Assembly: GCA_002344785.1 (NCBI GenBank)
Contig: DDUL01000005.1
Coordinates: 1-42,509 of the forward strand
Length of the DNA stretch: 42,509 nt
Reading direction: 5' to 3'
DNA from: Bdellovibrionaceae bacterium UBA2339
GTDB lineage: Bacteria > Bdellovibrionota > Bdellovibrionia > Bdellovibrionales > JAMPXM01
Shown here one piece after another: positions 7,456 to 15,877 of this stretch. A model generated the notes under the pieces. It did not search any database. It was given only the letters and a program-made list of their open reading frames with translations, and had not been told where the DNA came from. How positions within the stretch are numbered: the first letter of the stretch is position 1; the number at the start of each line of letters is the position of its first letter. The position numbers and the translations under genes are program-made.

Positions 7456-8718
7456 TCACAAATCCGTGATCGCCTGCATTGGCTCGGAGATCGCTTTGCC
7501 ATAGGTGTCGCTGATGGATACGGCCCGAAGCTCATAGAGGCTTTGTGGCTTTAGACCCTTCAGCATGACGTTATGCTGAGTGCGCAGAATATTGTCGGAT
7601 TCGCTCAGTCCTTCGCTTCCATCCGCGCCTCGCCACGCCACTTGCGAAGTCGCAGGAATGTCGGTGGTCCAAGTGATCATGAAGCCATCATTGAACTTCT
7701 CGAGCACCGTAAAGTTGGTGATCTTCGGAACAACGCCTTCTTTACACGGGTTCATCACGGCTTCGTTCGGGAGTGCGAAGTTTTCATGCGAGAGTGGAGC
7801 CCAGCCTCGTGCCAGAAGATCTTTGTAGGCCTTTTGGGGCTCGGAGTTTTTGTCGGGATTGAACCAAGTCGAGTTGCCCGTCAATCCGCAGGCCGCGTCG
7901 CGACCGTTTACCAGGTCTTTGCGGTTAGGATTCCATTTCCGCATGAGCATGATGAGCGAGATGTGATAGCGCGGTCCTTGATAGTACTCGAGCACCATCG
8001 GAAGCTCAGTCGCGGAAGTCAAATTGACAGGCGTGGCCGCGCAGGCAAGGCGCGTGGGGTGATCCCCGTCATTGTTGATATGAGGCTCATAGAGGCCTTC
8101 GGAGTTTCGCAGTTGTAAGACGGCACCATCGTCGGAGAGCAGTGCGAACTCGTAGAGGCCTTCGTGTTGCTCGGGTGCGAGGCGCAGAATCGACTTGAAT
8201 CGCAAGGCGAAGAACTCGATCAAGGTGTTTTGGGAGTCGTCTTGCACGGCTTGGCCTGTGGGGCTGATGAATCCCAAGTGAAAGAGTCGAGTGGGCACAT
8301 TCAGTTGCGAGAAGAAGAGACTTCGATCGGACCGTTTTCCGGTGCGAATGAGGTCCGCCGCTTTGTAGGTGCGTGCTTGGTTCGCCTCGCGCCAGAAAAG
8401 TTCAGCCTTCAGTCCGAGGTTTGAGCGTGGATCGGGTTGGCCTGGACCCATGGGGTCGCAGACCATTTTGTTGATGGGATAGAGATTCACGTCGAGCTTC
8501 GACATGCGAATTTCTGCGGGTGCGACTTCGGAGTTGGTCGAAAGACGTGTGCAACCCGCGCCCACACTGAGTGCTGCTGCCGTGAGCGCGAGGGCGAGGC
8601 CGCTTCGCCAGACTTGGTTGCGCTCTTCCGGGAGCGCGGTTCCAGATCTTTGCTTCAACCGAAGGGGGCTTTGATCTCTGGTCTCCGTCGGTTGCGGGAA
8701 TGGACTTCTGTTTCCCAT
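7456..8718 (-). CDS. Lipoprotein with PA14-like and fibronectin type III domains
   Basis: 420 residues. The signal region (hydrophobic run about 38-55) ends in GAGC, with lipid-anchor Cys56. Residues of about 100-270 look PA14-like: a block with LLSDDGAVLQLRN, then NNDGDH, then PMVLEYYQG and a beta-rich close. The last 90 residues fit a fibronectin type III fold (ITNFTVLEKFNDGFMITW, then LKGLKPQSLYELRAVS). PA14 domains often bind carbohydrate, so a surface or periplasmic sugar-binding or adhesive role is inferred. GGAGGA, 6 nt before the ATG at 8718, fixes the start over the longer frame to 8796. A single-gene unit; the 272 bp upstream contain a CGAGC-TTT-GCTCG hairpin at 8899-8911. Confidence 0.8.
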   Translation of the reverse strand: MGNRSPFPQPTETRDQSPLRLKQRSGTALPEERNQVWRSGLALALTAAALSVGAGCTRLSTNSEVAPAEIRMSKLDVNLYPINKMVCDPMGPGQPDPRSNLGLKAELFWREANQARTYKAADLIRTGKRSDRSLFFSQLNVPTRLFHLGFISPTGQAVQDDSQNTLIEFFALRFKSILRLAPEQHEGLYEFALLSDDGAVLQLRNSEGLYEPHINNDGDHPTRLACAATPVNLTSATELPMVLEYYQGPRYHISLIMLMRKWNPNRKDLVNGRDAACGLTGNSTWFNPDKNSEPQKAYKDLLARGWAPLSHENFALPNEAVMNPCKEGVVPKITNFTVLEKFNDGFMITWTTDIPATSQVAWRGADGSEGLSESDNILRTQHNVMLKGLKPQSLYELRAVSISDTYGKAISEPMQAITDL

Positions 8719-8723
8719 TTTCG

Positions 8724-8729
8724 TCCTCC
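8724..8729 (-). promoter_or_regulatory. Ribosome binding site deciding the start at 8718
   Basis: TCCTCC on the plus strand, GGAGGA on the minus strand, lies 5 nt before the ATG. It rules in favour of this start over the upstream in-frame codon at 8796. Confidence 0.8.
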
Positions 8730-8990
8730 ATGAATCAATTTGTGGCCCGGGTTGTCTCCGCCGTGGAGTCGGAATCGAACATCGGGCTGACTTCACAAGT
8801 CTGCACGCGCGGGGAGAATGTGACGAGATGTAGAACTTTGTCGATTTTTGCTAACTTTTGGCGGACGCAGCGGAATTTCACTTATATGCGACTTGAGTCG
8901 AGCTTTGCTCGGAGTTGTCTAATCGGCTTGCGGTGAATGTTGATGGAATCGACGCTTCTCCTTGAAATTCTTGTGAGATAGAATCTCGAA

Positions 8991-9812
8991 ATGCGTCGCT
9001 TGTCTGACTATGAGCCATTCACTTCGGGACTATTGAGTTTGATCGCACGTGAGACGCGTTTCAAATCGCGACCTCGGCTTGATCAAATTTTGGCAGAAGA
9101 ACCGCGACTGATCGTGGTGTTTTCACACTCTTCGCCGTTGAGTTGGTTGCCCGCGCCTTGCCTGCTCACAGCGCACGCTTGCGCGCGAGGCGGCGGGGCG
9201 CGCACGCCGGTTGCGGTGATGGATAAGTTCTTTTACAGCGTGCCGCCGCTTCGTTGGCTTGCGGAATGGATTTCTCAAAATGAAAAGCCACTGAATTTCG
9301 ATGAGTTGGTGGAGAGATTTCAATCCATTGATCGCGGTGATCTGGTGGTGTTCCCAGAGGGCTCGAACTGCTTTTTTGGACCGCCTGAGGAGATCCAGGA
9401 ATTTCGCTCGCCGCGTTTTATGGAGCTTGCGATTCGAACGCGAACGCCGCTTTTGACGGTGGTGCATCGAGGCAGTGAGAGCTGGGGGTTGAAGCTCAAG
9501 GTTTCAGCGGAACAATATGAGCAAATGGTCGAACATTGGAAGTTGCCGGAGTTTGCGCAGAACTTTTTAGGTGATCGACTAAAGCGGAGCGGACTCTTGG
9601 TGTTGCCATGGCTGCCTAAACCCATGCCTCGATTTGCGATGCTTGCGGATCTGTATCGACCGCGTGAACTCGAGTTATCGAATGATGTCGAGATCAGGCG
9701 ACAGCAAGTGGCTGAGGAGGCGGAGCGCGTGAGGGCGCACATGCGTGAGCAGCTGAGCGAACTCGACACTTGGCTTGCAGAGACGGCGGTTGAAGATGTG
9801 CGAGAGACTTAA
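8991..9812 (+). CDS. Acyltransferase-like protein (PlsC/LPLAT superfamily, degenerate motif I)
   Basis: 273 residues. FPEGSNC at 121-127 matches the FPEG block III that binds the acyl acceptor phosphate in glycerolipid acyltransferases, and TPLLTVVHRG at 152-161 resembles block IV. The catalytic HX4D of block I appears as His46-SSPL-Ser51, so the Asp is missing. A metal- or lipid-linked acyl transfer role is thus uncertain; it may be a divergent active enzyme or have lost activity. The C-terminus is a charged helix. No signal peptide. It runs 24 bp ahead of the HIT-family gene on the same strand, so the two are probably co-transcribed. Confidence 0.7.
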   Translation: MRRLSDYEPFTSGLLSLIARETRFKSRPRLDQILAEEPRLIVVFSHSSPLSWLPAPCLLTAHACARGGGARTPVAVMDKFFYSVPPLRWLAEWISQNEKPLNFDELVERFQSIDRGDLVVFPEGSNCFFGPPEEIQEFRSPRFMELAIRTRTPLLTVVHRGSESWGLKLKVSAEQYEQMVEHWKLPEFAQNFLGDRLKRSGLLVLPWLPKPMPRFAMLADLYRPRELELSNDVEIRRQQVAEEAERVRAHMREQLSELDTWLAETAVEDVRET

Positions 9813-9836
9813 ACCCAAAATTGTCGAGCGGCTGAA

Positions 9837-10340
9837 ATGAATGACGTGAAGTCCAAAGCTCAAATCGCAGATTCTCCATCATCGACTTGGCCGACCGGTA
9901 TTCACCGTCAGCTGGATCTCATTCAGCGTGGGCAATTGGATCGTTTCGTTGTACGCCTAAAATCCGGCGCCTTGGTGATGGGCGAAACTCAACCGCTCAT
10001 CGGCTACTGTCTGTTGCTTGCGGACCCCGTGGTGCCGCACTTCAATGCGCTGACGCAAGAAGCGCGAGCCCAATGGGCGCTGGATTTAGGTGCGATCGGC
10101 GATGCTCTCCTCGAGGAATCGGGGATTTTGCGCGTGAACTATGAAACTTGGGGCAACCTCGATCCGGCACTGCACACGCACATCGTACCGAGATCCAAAT
10201 TTGAAGATGCGGAAAAAGGGCGATTGCCCGCACGCGAAGCTTATGACTATGCCAAAAGCCCGCGCTTTGATCTTAAAAACGTTGAGCATCGAAATTTGCT
10301 GGAGCGACTTCGTGCTCGACTTCGGCACCTAGCGGTCTGA
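9837..10340 (+). CDS. HIT family protein (nucleotide hydrolase/transferase)
   Basis: 167 residues with the histidine-triad region LHTHIVPR at 112-119 (His113, His115) following NYETWGNLDP. HIT proteins hydrolyse or transfer nucleotidyl groups, for example from dinucleoside polyphosphates or AMP derivatives. The canonical third His position is Pro here, as in the HxHxxPR variants. Soluble. It lies just after the acyltransferase-like gene, probably in one transcript, and its last 12 bp overlap the convergent Rsm22-like gene. Confidence 0.8.
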   Translation: MNDVKSKAQIADSPSSTWPTGIHRQLDLIQRGQLDRFVVRLKSGALVMGETQPLIGYCLLLADPVVPHFNALTQEARAQWALDLGAIGDALLEESGILRVNYETWGNLDPALHTHIVPRSKFEDAEKGRLPAREAYDYAKSPRFDLKNVEHRNLLERLRARLRHLAV

Positions 10341-11453
10341 TTCGCTGTCGTCAGTGAGCTTTGAGAGTATGGGAAAATCCGCCTCGGCGATTCGATACTC
10401 GAGACGATCGTCTTGTCCGCGTTTTTCAAAACTGTTGGGATCGCTGGGCCAGGCGAGGAGATCACCACGGCGCCAAGTGGGCTCGGCCGCCTTTCGACGC
10501 TGAGGAAACCAAGACAGAAACGCTCGCTCGCCGTCAAAGCAGGCGAGGGCGCGAGATTTGCCTTTTTCGGCGAGCACATCACCCACCAAGCGAAGCTGCA
10601 GATTGGACTTCGATGTCGGTGGCGTTGATTTGCGCGCGAGTAGATACGAAAAAGTGAGGCGTGAGTTTTTCATCGGCAGGTGAGTTTCGAGATCCGCCCA
10701 CCACGAGGGCGCGGGATAGTCGATGGCGTCGTGACACCAGTCGCGCTCATCGCGAAGCAAGGGGCAAGGCTTGGCGTGTGGACAGGGTGCCCAGATCTGA
10801 AAGCCCTGAGCGAAGAGCTGTTCGCGACGCGCTTGCAGACGTCGGGAGTCTTCGCGTGTAGAGGGCTCAATGATCATCAGAGCTTCGAGATCGAACACCC
10901 AGCTCGGCAATTCAGTATTTTCTGTGAGGACGTTGGCCAGCACCGCGAGAGTGGATTCGGGATTGGCAAGCTGGGGTGGGCGGACCTCGAGGCGCGCAGA
11001 AACTGTTCGCGTGTGAGGGGGCAGTTGGCCGATCGTGACGGCGAACTCGAGAACAGCTGATGACACATCGCGAAGTTCGAGGCTCTTCCAGTTGTGAAGG
11101 AGGTTCAGCGCTTGCGCGGCGGCTCCACTTCCAGAGCCCAGGTCATAAAGGTGATCCAGGCCCTCGAAGAAGCCCAGGTGGCGACCGCGTTCGCCGGCGG
11201 CAAAAACGCGCGTGAGGTTGAGCGGATGAAAATAGCCCAAGAGAGCATGGCGGGCCCAGGGCTCGTGCCAGGGCGAGCTTGAGGTGGGCGAATGAATGTA
11301 GAAGTCCGAGAGCTTGAGCACGTGTTCGGCAAGTTGCTTGGTGGTGAGCGAGTTGGCGGGAGCGGGAAGGCGTGACTTGAGATCTTCAAGCTCGGCTTGC
11401 AGTTTGGGCCAAGGCGAATTCAGAGCTGCGTGTGCATGAAAATCTTGGCTCAT
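10329..11453 (-). CDS. Small ribosomal subunit Rsm22 family SAM-dependent methyltransferase-like protein
   Basis: 374 residues. A class I methyltransferase motif, YDLGSGSGAAAQ, occupies 103-114. A Cys/His cluster follows, APCPHAKPCPL (Cys224, His226, Cys230) and WCHD (Cys240, His241), which is the signature of the Rsm22/METTL17 family; related proteins assemble with the small ribosomal subunit and the Cys cluster can hold an Fe-S cluster. An ATG start at 11453 gives MSQDFHAHAALN. It is divergent from the peroxiredoxin gene at 11496 (42 bp apart) and convergent with the HIT gene (12-bp overlap). A role in ribosome assembly is inferred from the family. Confidence 0.85.
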   Translation of the reverse strand: MSQDFHAHAALNSPWPKLQAELEDLKSRLPAPANSLTTKQLAEHVLKLSDFYIHSPTSSSPWHEPWARHALLGYFHPLNLTRVFAAGERGRHLGFFEGLDHLYDLGSGSGAAAQALNLLHNWKSLELRDVSSAVLEFAVTIGQLPPHTRTVSARLEVRPPQLANPESTLAVLANVLTENTELPSWVFDLEALMIIEPSTREDSRRLQARREQLFAQGFQIWAPCPHAKPCPLLRDERDWCHDAIDYPAPSWWADLETHLPMKNSRLTFSYLLARKSTPPTSKSNLQLRLVGDVLAEKGKSRALACFDGERAFLSWFPQRRKAAEPTWRRGDLLAWPSDPNSFEKRGQDDRLEYRIAEADFPILSKLTDDSESDR

Positions 11454-11495
11454 GAAGAAGTCTCGCGCAGAATGAGAGGGTCCAGAGGAGGCCGC

Positions 11496-12248
11496 ATGTC
11501 ACAAAAGCATGTCACGAAATCCAAAACTTCGAAATCCAAAAGCGCGCGTGCGGGGACCTCCAAGCTGCGAAAGTCGAAGGCTGCGGGAGCCAGTACGGTC
11601 GCGGCCAAGAAAAAGCCGGGGGCCAGCAAGAAAGTGACGACACGCAAGTTCGCGGCCTCGTCCATTGGCCGAAGCTCTAAAAAAGTTCATGCGAAGAAAA
11701 TCACCGGTGTTTCCGAGTCCACAAAGCGATCTACGGCAAAGAGTGGGGGCACAGTGAAGCGCGTGATGGCGCATAAGAATCAGCCGAGTCTGGTGGGTCA
11801 CAGCGTGACGGATTTACGTTTGTCCGCAACGGGCGGGCGCGAGATTTCACTCAATGATTTTTCAGGAAAGCTCGTGGTGCTGTATTTTTATCCGAAGGAC
11901 AACACGCCTGGGTGCACGATGGAGAGTCAGGACTTCGCGCGGCTTCGACGTGATTTTGAAGCTTCAGGTGCGGTGATCTTGGGGTGTTCGCGTGACTCGG
12001 TGAAGTCTCATGATGGGTTCAAGCAAAAATATGATTTGGGTTTTGAATTGCTCTCGGATCCAACAGAAAGTTTTTGCCGTAGCTTTCACGTCATACAGAT
12101 GAAGAGCTTGTATGGACGTCAATTTGAAGGCGTCGAACGCTCGACCTTTGTGGTGAGCCGCGAGGGCGTGGTGTTGAAGGAGTGGCGTAAGGTGAAGGTC
12201 GCAGGACATGCCGAAGAAGTTCTTGAATTTGTCCGAAGCCTTGCCTGA
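11496..12248 (+). CDS. Peroxiredoxin (PrxQ/BCP type) with long Lys-rich N-terminal tail
   Basis: 250 residues. Residues 1-94 form a low-complexity basic tail with 22 Lys, 6 Arg and a single Glu, resembling histone H1 tails (AKKKPGASKK). Residues of about 97-250 are a complete AhpC/TSA thioredoxin-fold peroxiredoxin with YPKDNTPGCT at 132-141 (peroxidatic Cys140). The PrxQ resolving Cys five residues later is absent (Gln145); Cys164 and Cys194 are other candidates. It reduces peroxides using thioredoxin-like donors. AGAGGAG, 5 nt before the ATG, sets the start at 11496 rather than the open frame from 11397. The tail suggests binding to DNA, RNA or another polyanion, which is inference. Confidence 0.9.
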   Translation: MSQKHVTKSKTSKSKSARAGTSKLRKSKAAGASTVAAKKKPGASKKVTTRKFAASSIGRSSKKVHAKKITGVSESTKRSTAKSGGTVKRVMAHKNQPSLVGHSVTDLRLSATGGREISLNDFSGKLVVLYFYPKDNTPGCTMESQDFARLRRDFEASGAVILGCSRDSVKSHDGFKQKYDLGFELLSDPTESFCRSFHVIQMKSLYGRQFEGVERSTFVVSREGVVLKEWRKVKVAGHAEEVLEFVRSLA

Positions 12249-12297
12249 GTGGAGGCCTTGCCGAGCGCCTTGAATTCTTGACGACGGAGTTTCCCGC

Positions 12298-12990
12298 ATG
12301 CGCGTCTACGACATCAGCCCGCTCATTAGCTCTCGTCTTGGGGTTTTTCCCGGCGATCAAAAGTTTGAGCGAAAAGTCGTGATGAGTTTCTCAGCCGGAC
12401 ATCACTTAGAGCTCTCGCAAATCACCAGCACTTTACATTTAGGGGCGCATGCGGATTCGCCGGGTCATTACTCGGCGGACGGTGGCGGGATTGAGTCGGT
12501 TGATCTGCGTCGCTATTTGGGGCCTTGCATGGTGATCGATGCTCTTCACACGCGCGGTCGACGATTTGGTTGGAAGGATTTGGATGATGAGGCCCGCGAA
12601 ATGCTCACTTCGCCGCCGCCCAGAGTTTTGTTTCGCACGTTGAGCTTTCCTGACCCTGAAAGGTGGAACTCAGACTTTGCGAGTTTTGAACCTGATTTTT
12701 TAGAAGACTTGGCTTCTTCTGGCGTCAAGCTTGTCGGCATCGATACGCCTTCTGTGGACGCCGAAGATTCCAAGGACTTGCCGGCGCATGCGATGCTCGC
12801 CCGCTATGAAATGAGTGTGCTGGAAGGCCTGATGCTTGGAAGTGTGGTGCAGGGGACTTACATTTTGGTGGCGCCGCCATTGAAGATTGAAGCGGCGGAC
12901 TCTGGCCCATGTCGCGCGCTGCTTTTGGAAACCGATGTTTGGACGATGGACAATCTCGGTGAACTGAAAGAAGTTGTGGCGTCCTCATGA
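12298..12990 (+). CDS. kynB: Kynurenine formamidase (cyclase family)
   Basis: 230 residues with the cyclase/kynurenine formamidase metal site HLGAHADSPGH at 47-57, a variant of HxGTHxDxPxH. N-formylkynurenine is hydrolysed to kynurenine and formate in step two of tryptophan breakdown. The presence of tryptophan 2,3-dioxygenase 5 kb away supports this over other cyclase-family roles. CGGAG lies about 8 nt before the ATG. The gene overlaps the next by 4 nt (ATGA), so translation is coupled. No kynureninase is seen in the window. Confidence 0.85.
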   Translation: MRVYDISPLISSRLGVFPGDQKFERKVVMSFSAGHHLELSQITSTLHLGAHADSPGHYSADGGGIESVDLRRYLGPCMVIDALHTRGRRFGWKDLDDEAREMLTSPPPRVLFRTLSFPDPERWNSDFASFEPDFLEDLASSGVKLVGIDTPSVDAEDSKDLPAHAMLARYEMSVLEGLMLGSVVQGTYILVAPPLKIEAADSGPCRALLLETDVWTMDNLGELKEVVASS

Positions 12991-13604
12991 GTCGGCTGCT
13001 GAAACGAGCGGTTCGTGCGATTGAAAAGCACGGAGCACTTCTCGTCTTTCCACTCAATAATCGCCCCGCACCGCTTTCATTATGGCATGTCCTTCACCCA
13101 GATCTCCCGATGCGCTGGGAATGGTCGGATGATGGAGATGATGCCGTCGTGCAGATGTGGCATCTGCGTCGCGAGCTCATGGAAAGTGGCCAAGTCTATT
13201 ACGGAAAGTACATTCGCGGACGCGCCACGGTTTTGTCGCTTTCGGTATTCGAAGCGACATGGAAGTTGACTGCACCTCGGCGCCAAGTGGGTTTGCTTGG
13301 CGAAGCGGCGGAGCTTGCTGAAGTTCTAGAAGCCGACTCGCCTCAATCGACGCGGCAGTTGCGACAAGCGACGGATCTAGGTGGGCGGGTGAATGAAGCC
13401 CGATATCAGGCGGCAATGAAGCGTCTTTGGTCAGAGATGTGGATCGCAGGCGTTGGCGAAGTGGACGAAGGCGCGTTTCCGAGCCTTGCACACGCTTGGA
13501 CGGAGAGTGTGTTGGAAGATTATTGTCGGCGGGGAATGAAACTCAGTGAGGCGCAAGCGCGCGGTCGTTGGGCGAATTTGAGCAACCAAAGATTTGGCCC
13601 TTAA
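12987..13604 (+). CDS. Hypothetical protein, possibly AlkZ-related winged-helix protein
   Basis: 205 residues, soluble. Segments such as QVYYGKYIRGRATVLSL (67-83) and a helical block with STRQLRQATDL resemble the winged-helix DNA-glycosylase-like HTH_42/AlkZ group. This is a tentative likeness by eye. It shares an ATGA overlap with kynB, so the two proteins are made together. Why a DNA-repair-like protein would be coupled to kynurenine formamidase is unknown. Confidence 0.55.
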   Translation: MSRLLKRAVRAIEKHGALLVFPLNNRPAPLSLWHVLHPDLPMRWEWSDDGDDAVVQMWHLRRELMESGQVYYGKYIRGRATVLSLSVFEATWKLTAPRRQVGLLGEAAELAEVLEADSPQSTRQLRQATDLGGRVNEARYQAAMKRLWSEMWIAGVGEVDEGAFPSLAHAWTESVLEDYCRRGMKLSEAQARGRWANLSNQRFGP

Positions 13605-13693
13605 GGTCCCTATGGAGCAACTGGACTTTAGCTTGGGTGGGGTGCGAGCCCGCGGCCCAGACTCGGGTGACCTAGACTTCACCGTGAATCAAA

Positions 13694-14728
13694 TTGAGCC
13701 GAAACGAAATTGTGCGTTTCGGTGCAGCTTTGGTCCTTGTGGCCATCATAGCAATTTCAGCAAGTGTCATGGCGATTTGGGGTCGGCATCGCCTGCGTGC
13801 GCAGTGGGAAGCGCAACAGCAGGCGCAGTGGTACTGTGAGATCGCGACAGCGCTTCGTGACGAATACGATCAAGAATTCAAAATTTGGTCGAGTCTCGAA
13901 GAGGATGCTCTGCTGCGAAGATTGTGGGAGCGCGAGCTTGAAGTTGTGCGTTGGCCGGAACTTGAGCATTGGGTGGGTGCGCTTGATGATGTGCATCCGC
14001 GAGTGAACTTCGCGCCTTCGCTTCCATCGAAAACTCCAAGTTCAGGTGTACCGGATCTTGCCGAGTCTCAAACCGCGCGAAGCGACGTGGATCGGCGACC
14101 AACACAAGTTTTGACGAACACCGCCTCGGTTCAAGCTGCTGTTCAGCCGACGCTTGAAGCATTGAATCAGCCGGGTCCAACACCATGGTCACCACTTCCG
14201 ATTGCGGACTTTGGTCGCCGACTGCGGATGTGGTCGCAGAATTTGGCGACAAGCTTTCCTTGTCCGACTTGGGGAGTGCCGCTCTGGCTCTCGAGATTCA
14301 AAGCACGTTGGTCGGTGGATCGCCATCCGTCGCGTGCGGCCGAGCGCAACCTGCCCGTGATTTCTGCCTTGCGAGCGCCAAACTTTGAATCTCTCAAAGC
14401 GCAGCGCGAACTTTTGTCACTCAGTTATCGCGACGATGTCGAGGCTTTCTGCCGTGTCGATCACTCTGTCGGCCGTGCGAAAGAAAGAATTCGTTTGATT
14501 CAGCTTCGTTGTGCGACTCGCGAGCCTGCGGAGCAGTCGGGAACGAAGCGGCCAGATCGATGTCGGCTGGCGCAAAACAAGGCGCTTGCGACGCATCGAG
14601 AGCTGGAGTCGCAGCGACTGGAGTCGGAAAGAAAATTTCTTGAGAAGTGGCAAGTGTGGCGACTCAAGGCTCCGCCAGACTGCAAAGCCTCGCCGGTGGC
14701 GACAAGCTCATCCCAAACTTCAGTTTGA
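13694..14728 (+). CDS. Membrane-anchored hypothetical protein with coiled-coil tail
   Basis: 344 residues. One transmembrane helix (about residues 9-30) sits at the N-terminus, followed by a charged, helical and probably periplasmic region rich in Trp, Arg and Gln, a Pro/Ser-rich spacer and a helical C-terminus (CRVDHSVGRAKERIRL, then ESQRLESERKF). No family recognised. The start is weak: TTG at 13694 directly follows an in-frame stop, with GTG 13712 as the other choice, and no good Shine-Dalgarno for either. The last 9 bp overlap the convergent MipA/OmpV gene. Confidence 0.55.
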   Translation: MSRNEIVRFGAALVLVAIIAISASVMAIWGRHRLRAQWEAQQQAQWYCEIATALRDEYDQEFKIWSSLEEDALLRRLWERELEVVRWPELEHWVGALDDVHPRVNFAPSLPSKTPSSGVPDLAESQTARSDVDRRPTQVLTNTASVQAAVQPTLEALNQPGPTPWSPLPIADFGRRLRMWSQNLATSFPCPTWGVPLWLSRFKARWSVDRHPSRAAERNLPVISALRAPNFESLKAQRELLSLSYRDDVEAFCRVDHSVGRAKERIRLIQLRCATREPAEQSGTKRPDRCRLAQNKALATHRELESQRLESERKFLEKWQVWRLKAPPDCKASPVATSSSQTSV

Positions 14729-15739
14729 AGCCCTTGGTCGAGAAGAATTCGAAGTTGCGTCTTGTGCCGAAGGAGAGTGGGGACTTCCGCCCTGATCCTC
14801 TCGAGCTTTCGATTCGAACAAATTCACGCTCAGCCCAACGGCCCAAGTGGTGTTCGTCAGCGATCGAAACAGCGGCGAAGCTTCGTTGGCGGAATTTTTG
14901 TACCAGCTCTGACTTACAGCAAAGAACAGATTCGCCTTAGGCAATGTGTGAATGAAAGCGAGGCTCAAGTTGGATCCGGCATAGCCGCCTTTGGCCTCGT
15001 AACTGGGGCGATCGATTGTGGCGAACTGCGGGGCCACAGTGTAGTAGTAGCCAGCGACACCCGCGTCGTAGACATCGAAGGAATACTCCAAAATCCACTT
15101 CCAAACGGGCGAGCGACGACGCTCCCACTGAATCGAAGGCTCGGTCGCCCAGCCTCGCGCGGCGATTCGACCGACACCGCGTTCGGGATCCGCACTGATA
15201 ACTCCGCGAACTGGAAGACTGAGGCGGAGTCGATCACGTCCGTTTTCAAGACGCATGCGGTAAGAAACTCTTGGACCAAGTTCAGCGATCCACTCTAGCG
15301 GTGGCATACCTCGCCGAGTGATGTTCTCATTTGCGCCGACGGGAAAGGCGCCAGACCCTGAGAGATCAACTTCCCAGGTTCCTGAGGGTAAGAGTTTTCG
15401 CAAGAACCGAGCTCGCGTGCCTTCATCATCGGCACGAAGTATGCGACCCCGATAGCTAAACGTGGGAATGATCAAGGCTCGCATCGAGACTTGATCGGCG
15501 GCAGGGTAGTGAGGAACCACACCTCCGCCACCACCAACACCCAAAGTCCAAATCGCCCGTTGTTCATCATCGATTCGCTCAGCGGAATTGGCTGCGGGCG
15601 GCGTGGACGAGGCCCAAGCTGCGAAACAGAAATTGAAAGCGATATTCAGGCTCAGAACGCGCCACAAAGCTGAAGATTTTTGCCCAAAATTTTGAGTCGA
15701 GTGTTGAGCAGAGTTTTGCGTTTGAAATTTGCGAAACAT
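14720..15739 (-). CDS. MipA/OmpV family outer-membrane protein
   Basis: 339 residues. A signal peptide is followed by a mature barrel with the MipA/OmpV start pattern (LGVGGGGGVVPHYPAAD, then IIPTFSYRGRILRADDEG). MipA-family proteins are outer-membrane barrels that scaffold peptidoglycan enzymes in E. coli; others act in osmotic or antibiotic response. An ATG at 15739 is preferred because a signal sequence follows it; the frame extends to 15928. It is divergent from the TPR/propeller gene at 15878, with 138 bp between. Confidence 0.8.
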   Translation of the reverse strand: MFRKFQTQNSAQHSTQNFGQKSSALWRVLSLNIAFNFCFAAWASSTPPAANSAERIDDEQRAIWTLGVGGGGGVVPHYPAADQVSMRALIIPTFSYRGRILRADDEGTRARFLRKLLPSGTWEVDLSGSGAFPVGANENITRRGMPPLEWIAELGPRVSYRMRLENGRDRLRLSLPVRGVISADPERGVGRIAARGWATEPSIQWERRRSPVWKWILEYSFDVYDAGVAGYYYTVAPQFATIDRPSYEAKGGYAGSNLSLAFIHTLPKANLFFAVSQSWYKNSANEASPLFRSLTNTTWAVGLSVNLFESKAREDQGGSPHSPSAQDATSNSSRPRASN

Positions 15740-15877
15740 AAGACTTCTATCCCAGCGAGTTTTCAAAGCCGACTCAAGTATTAAATCAAAGTTGCGACTC
15801 AGTTGTCTCGGGCGAGGTCGAGTTCTTGAGCTGAGCTTCGTGTTCCTAGAACGCAAGCTATGTAAGCTTAAGGCATC

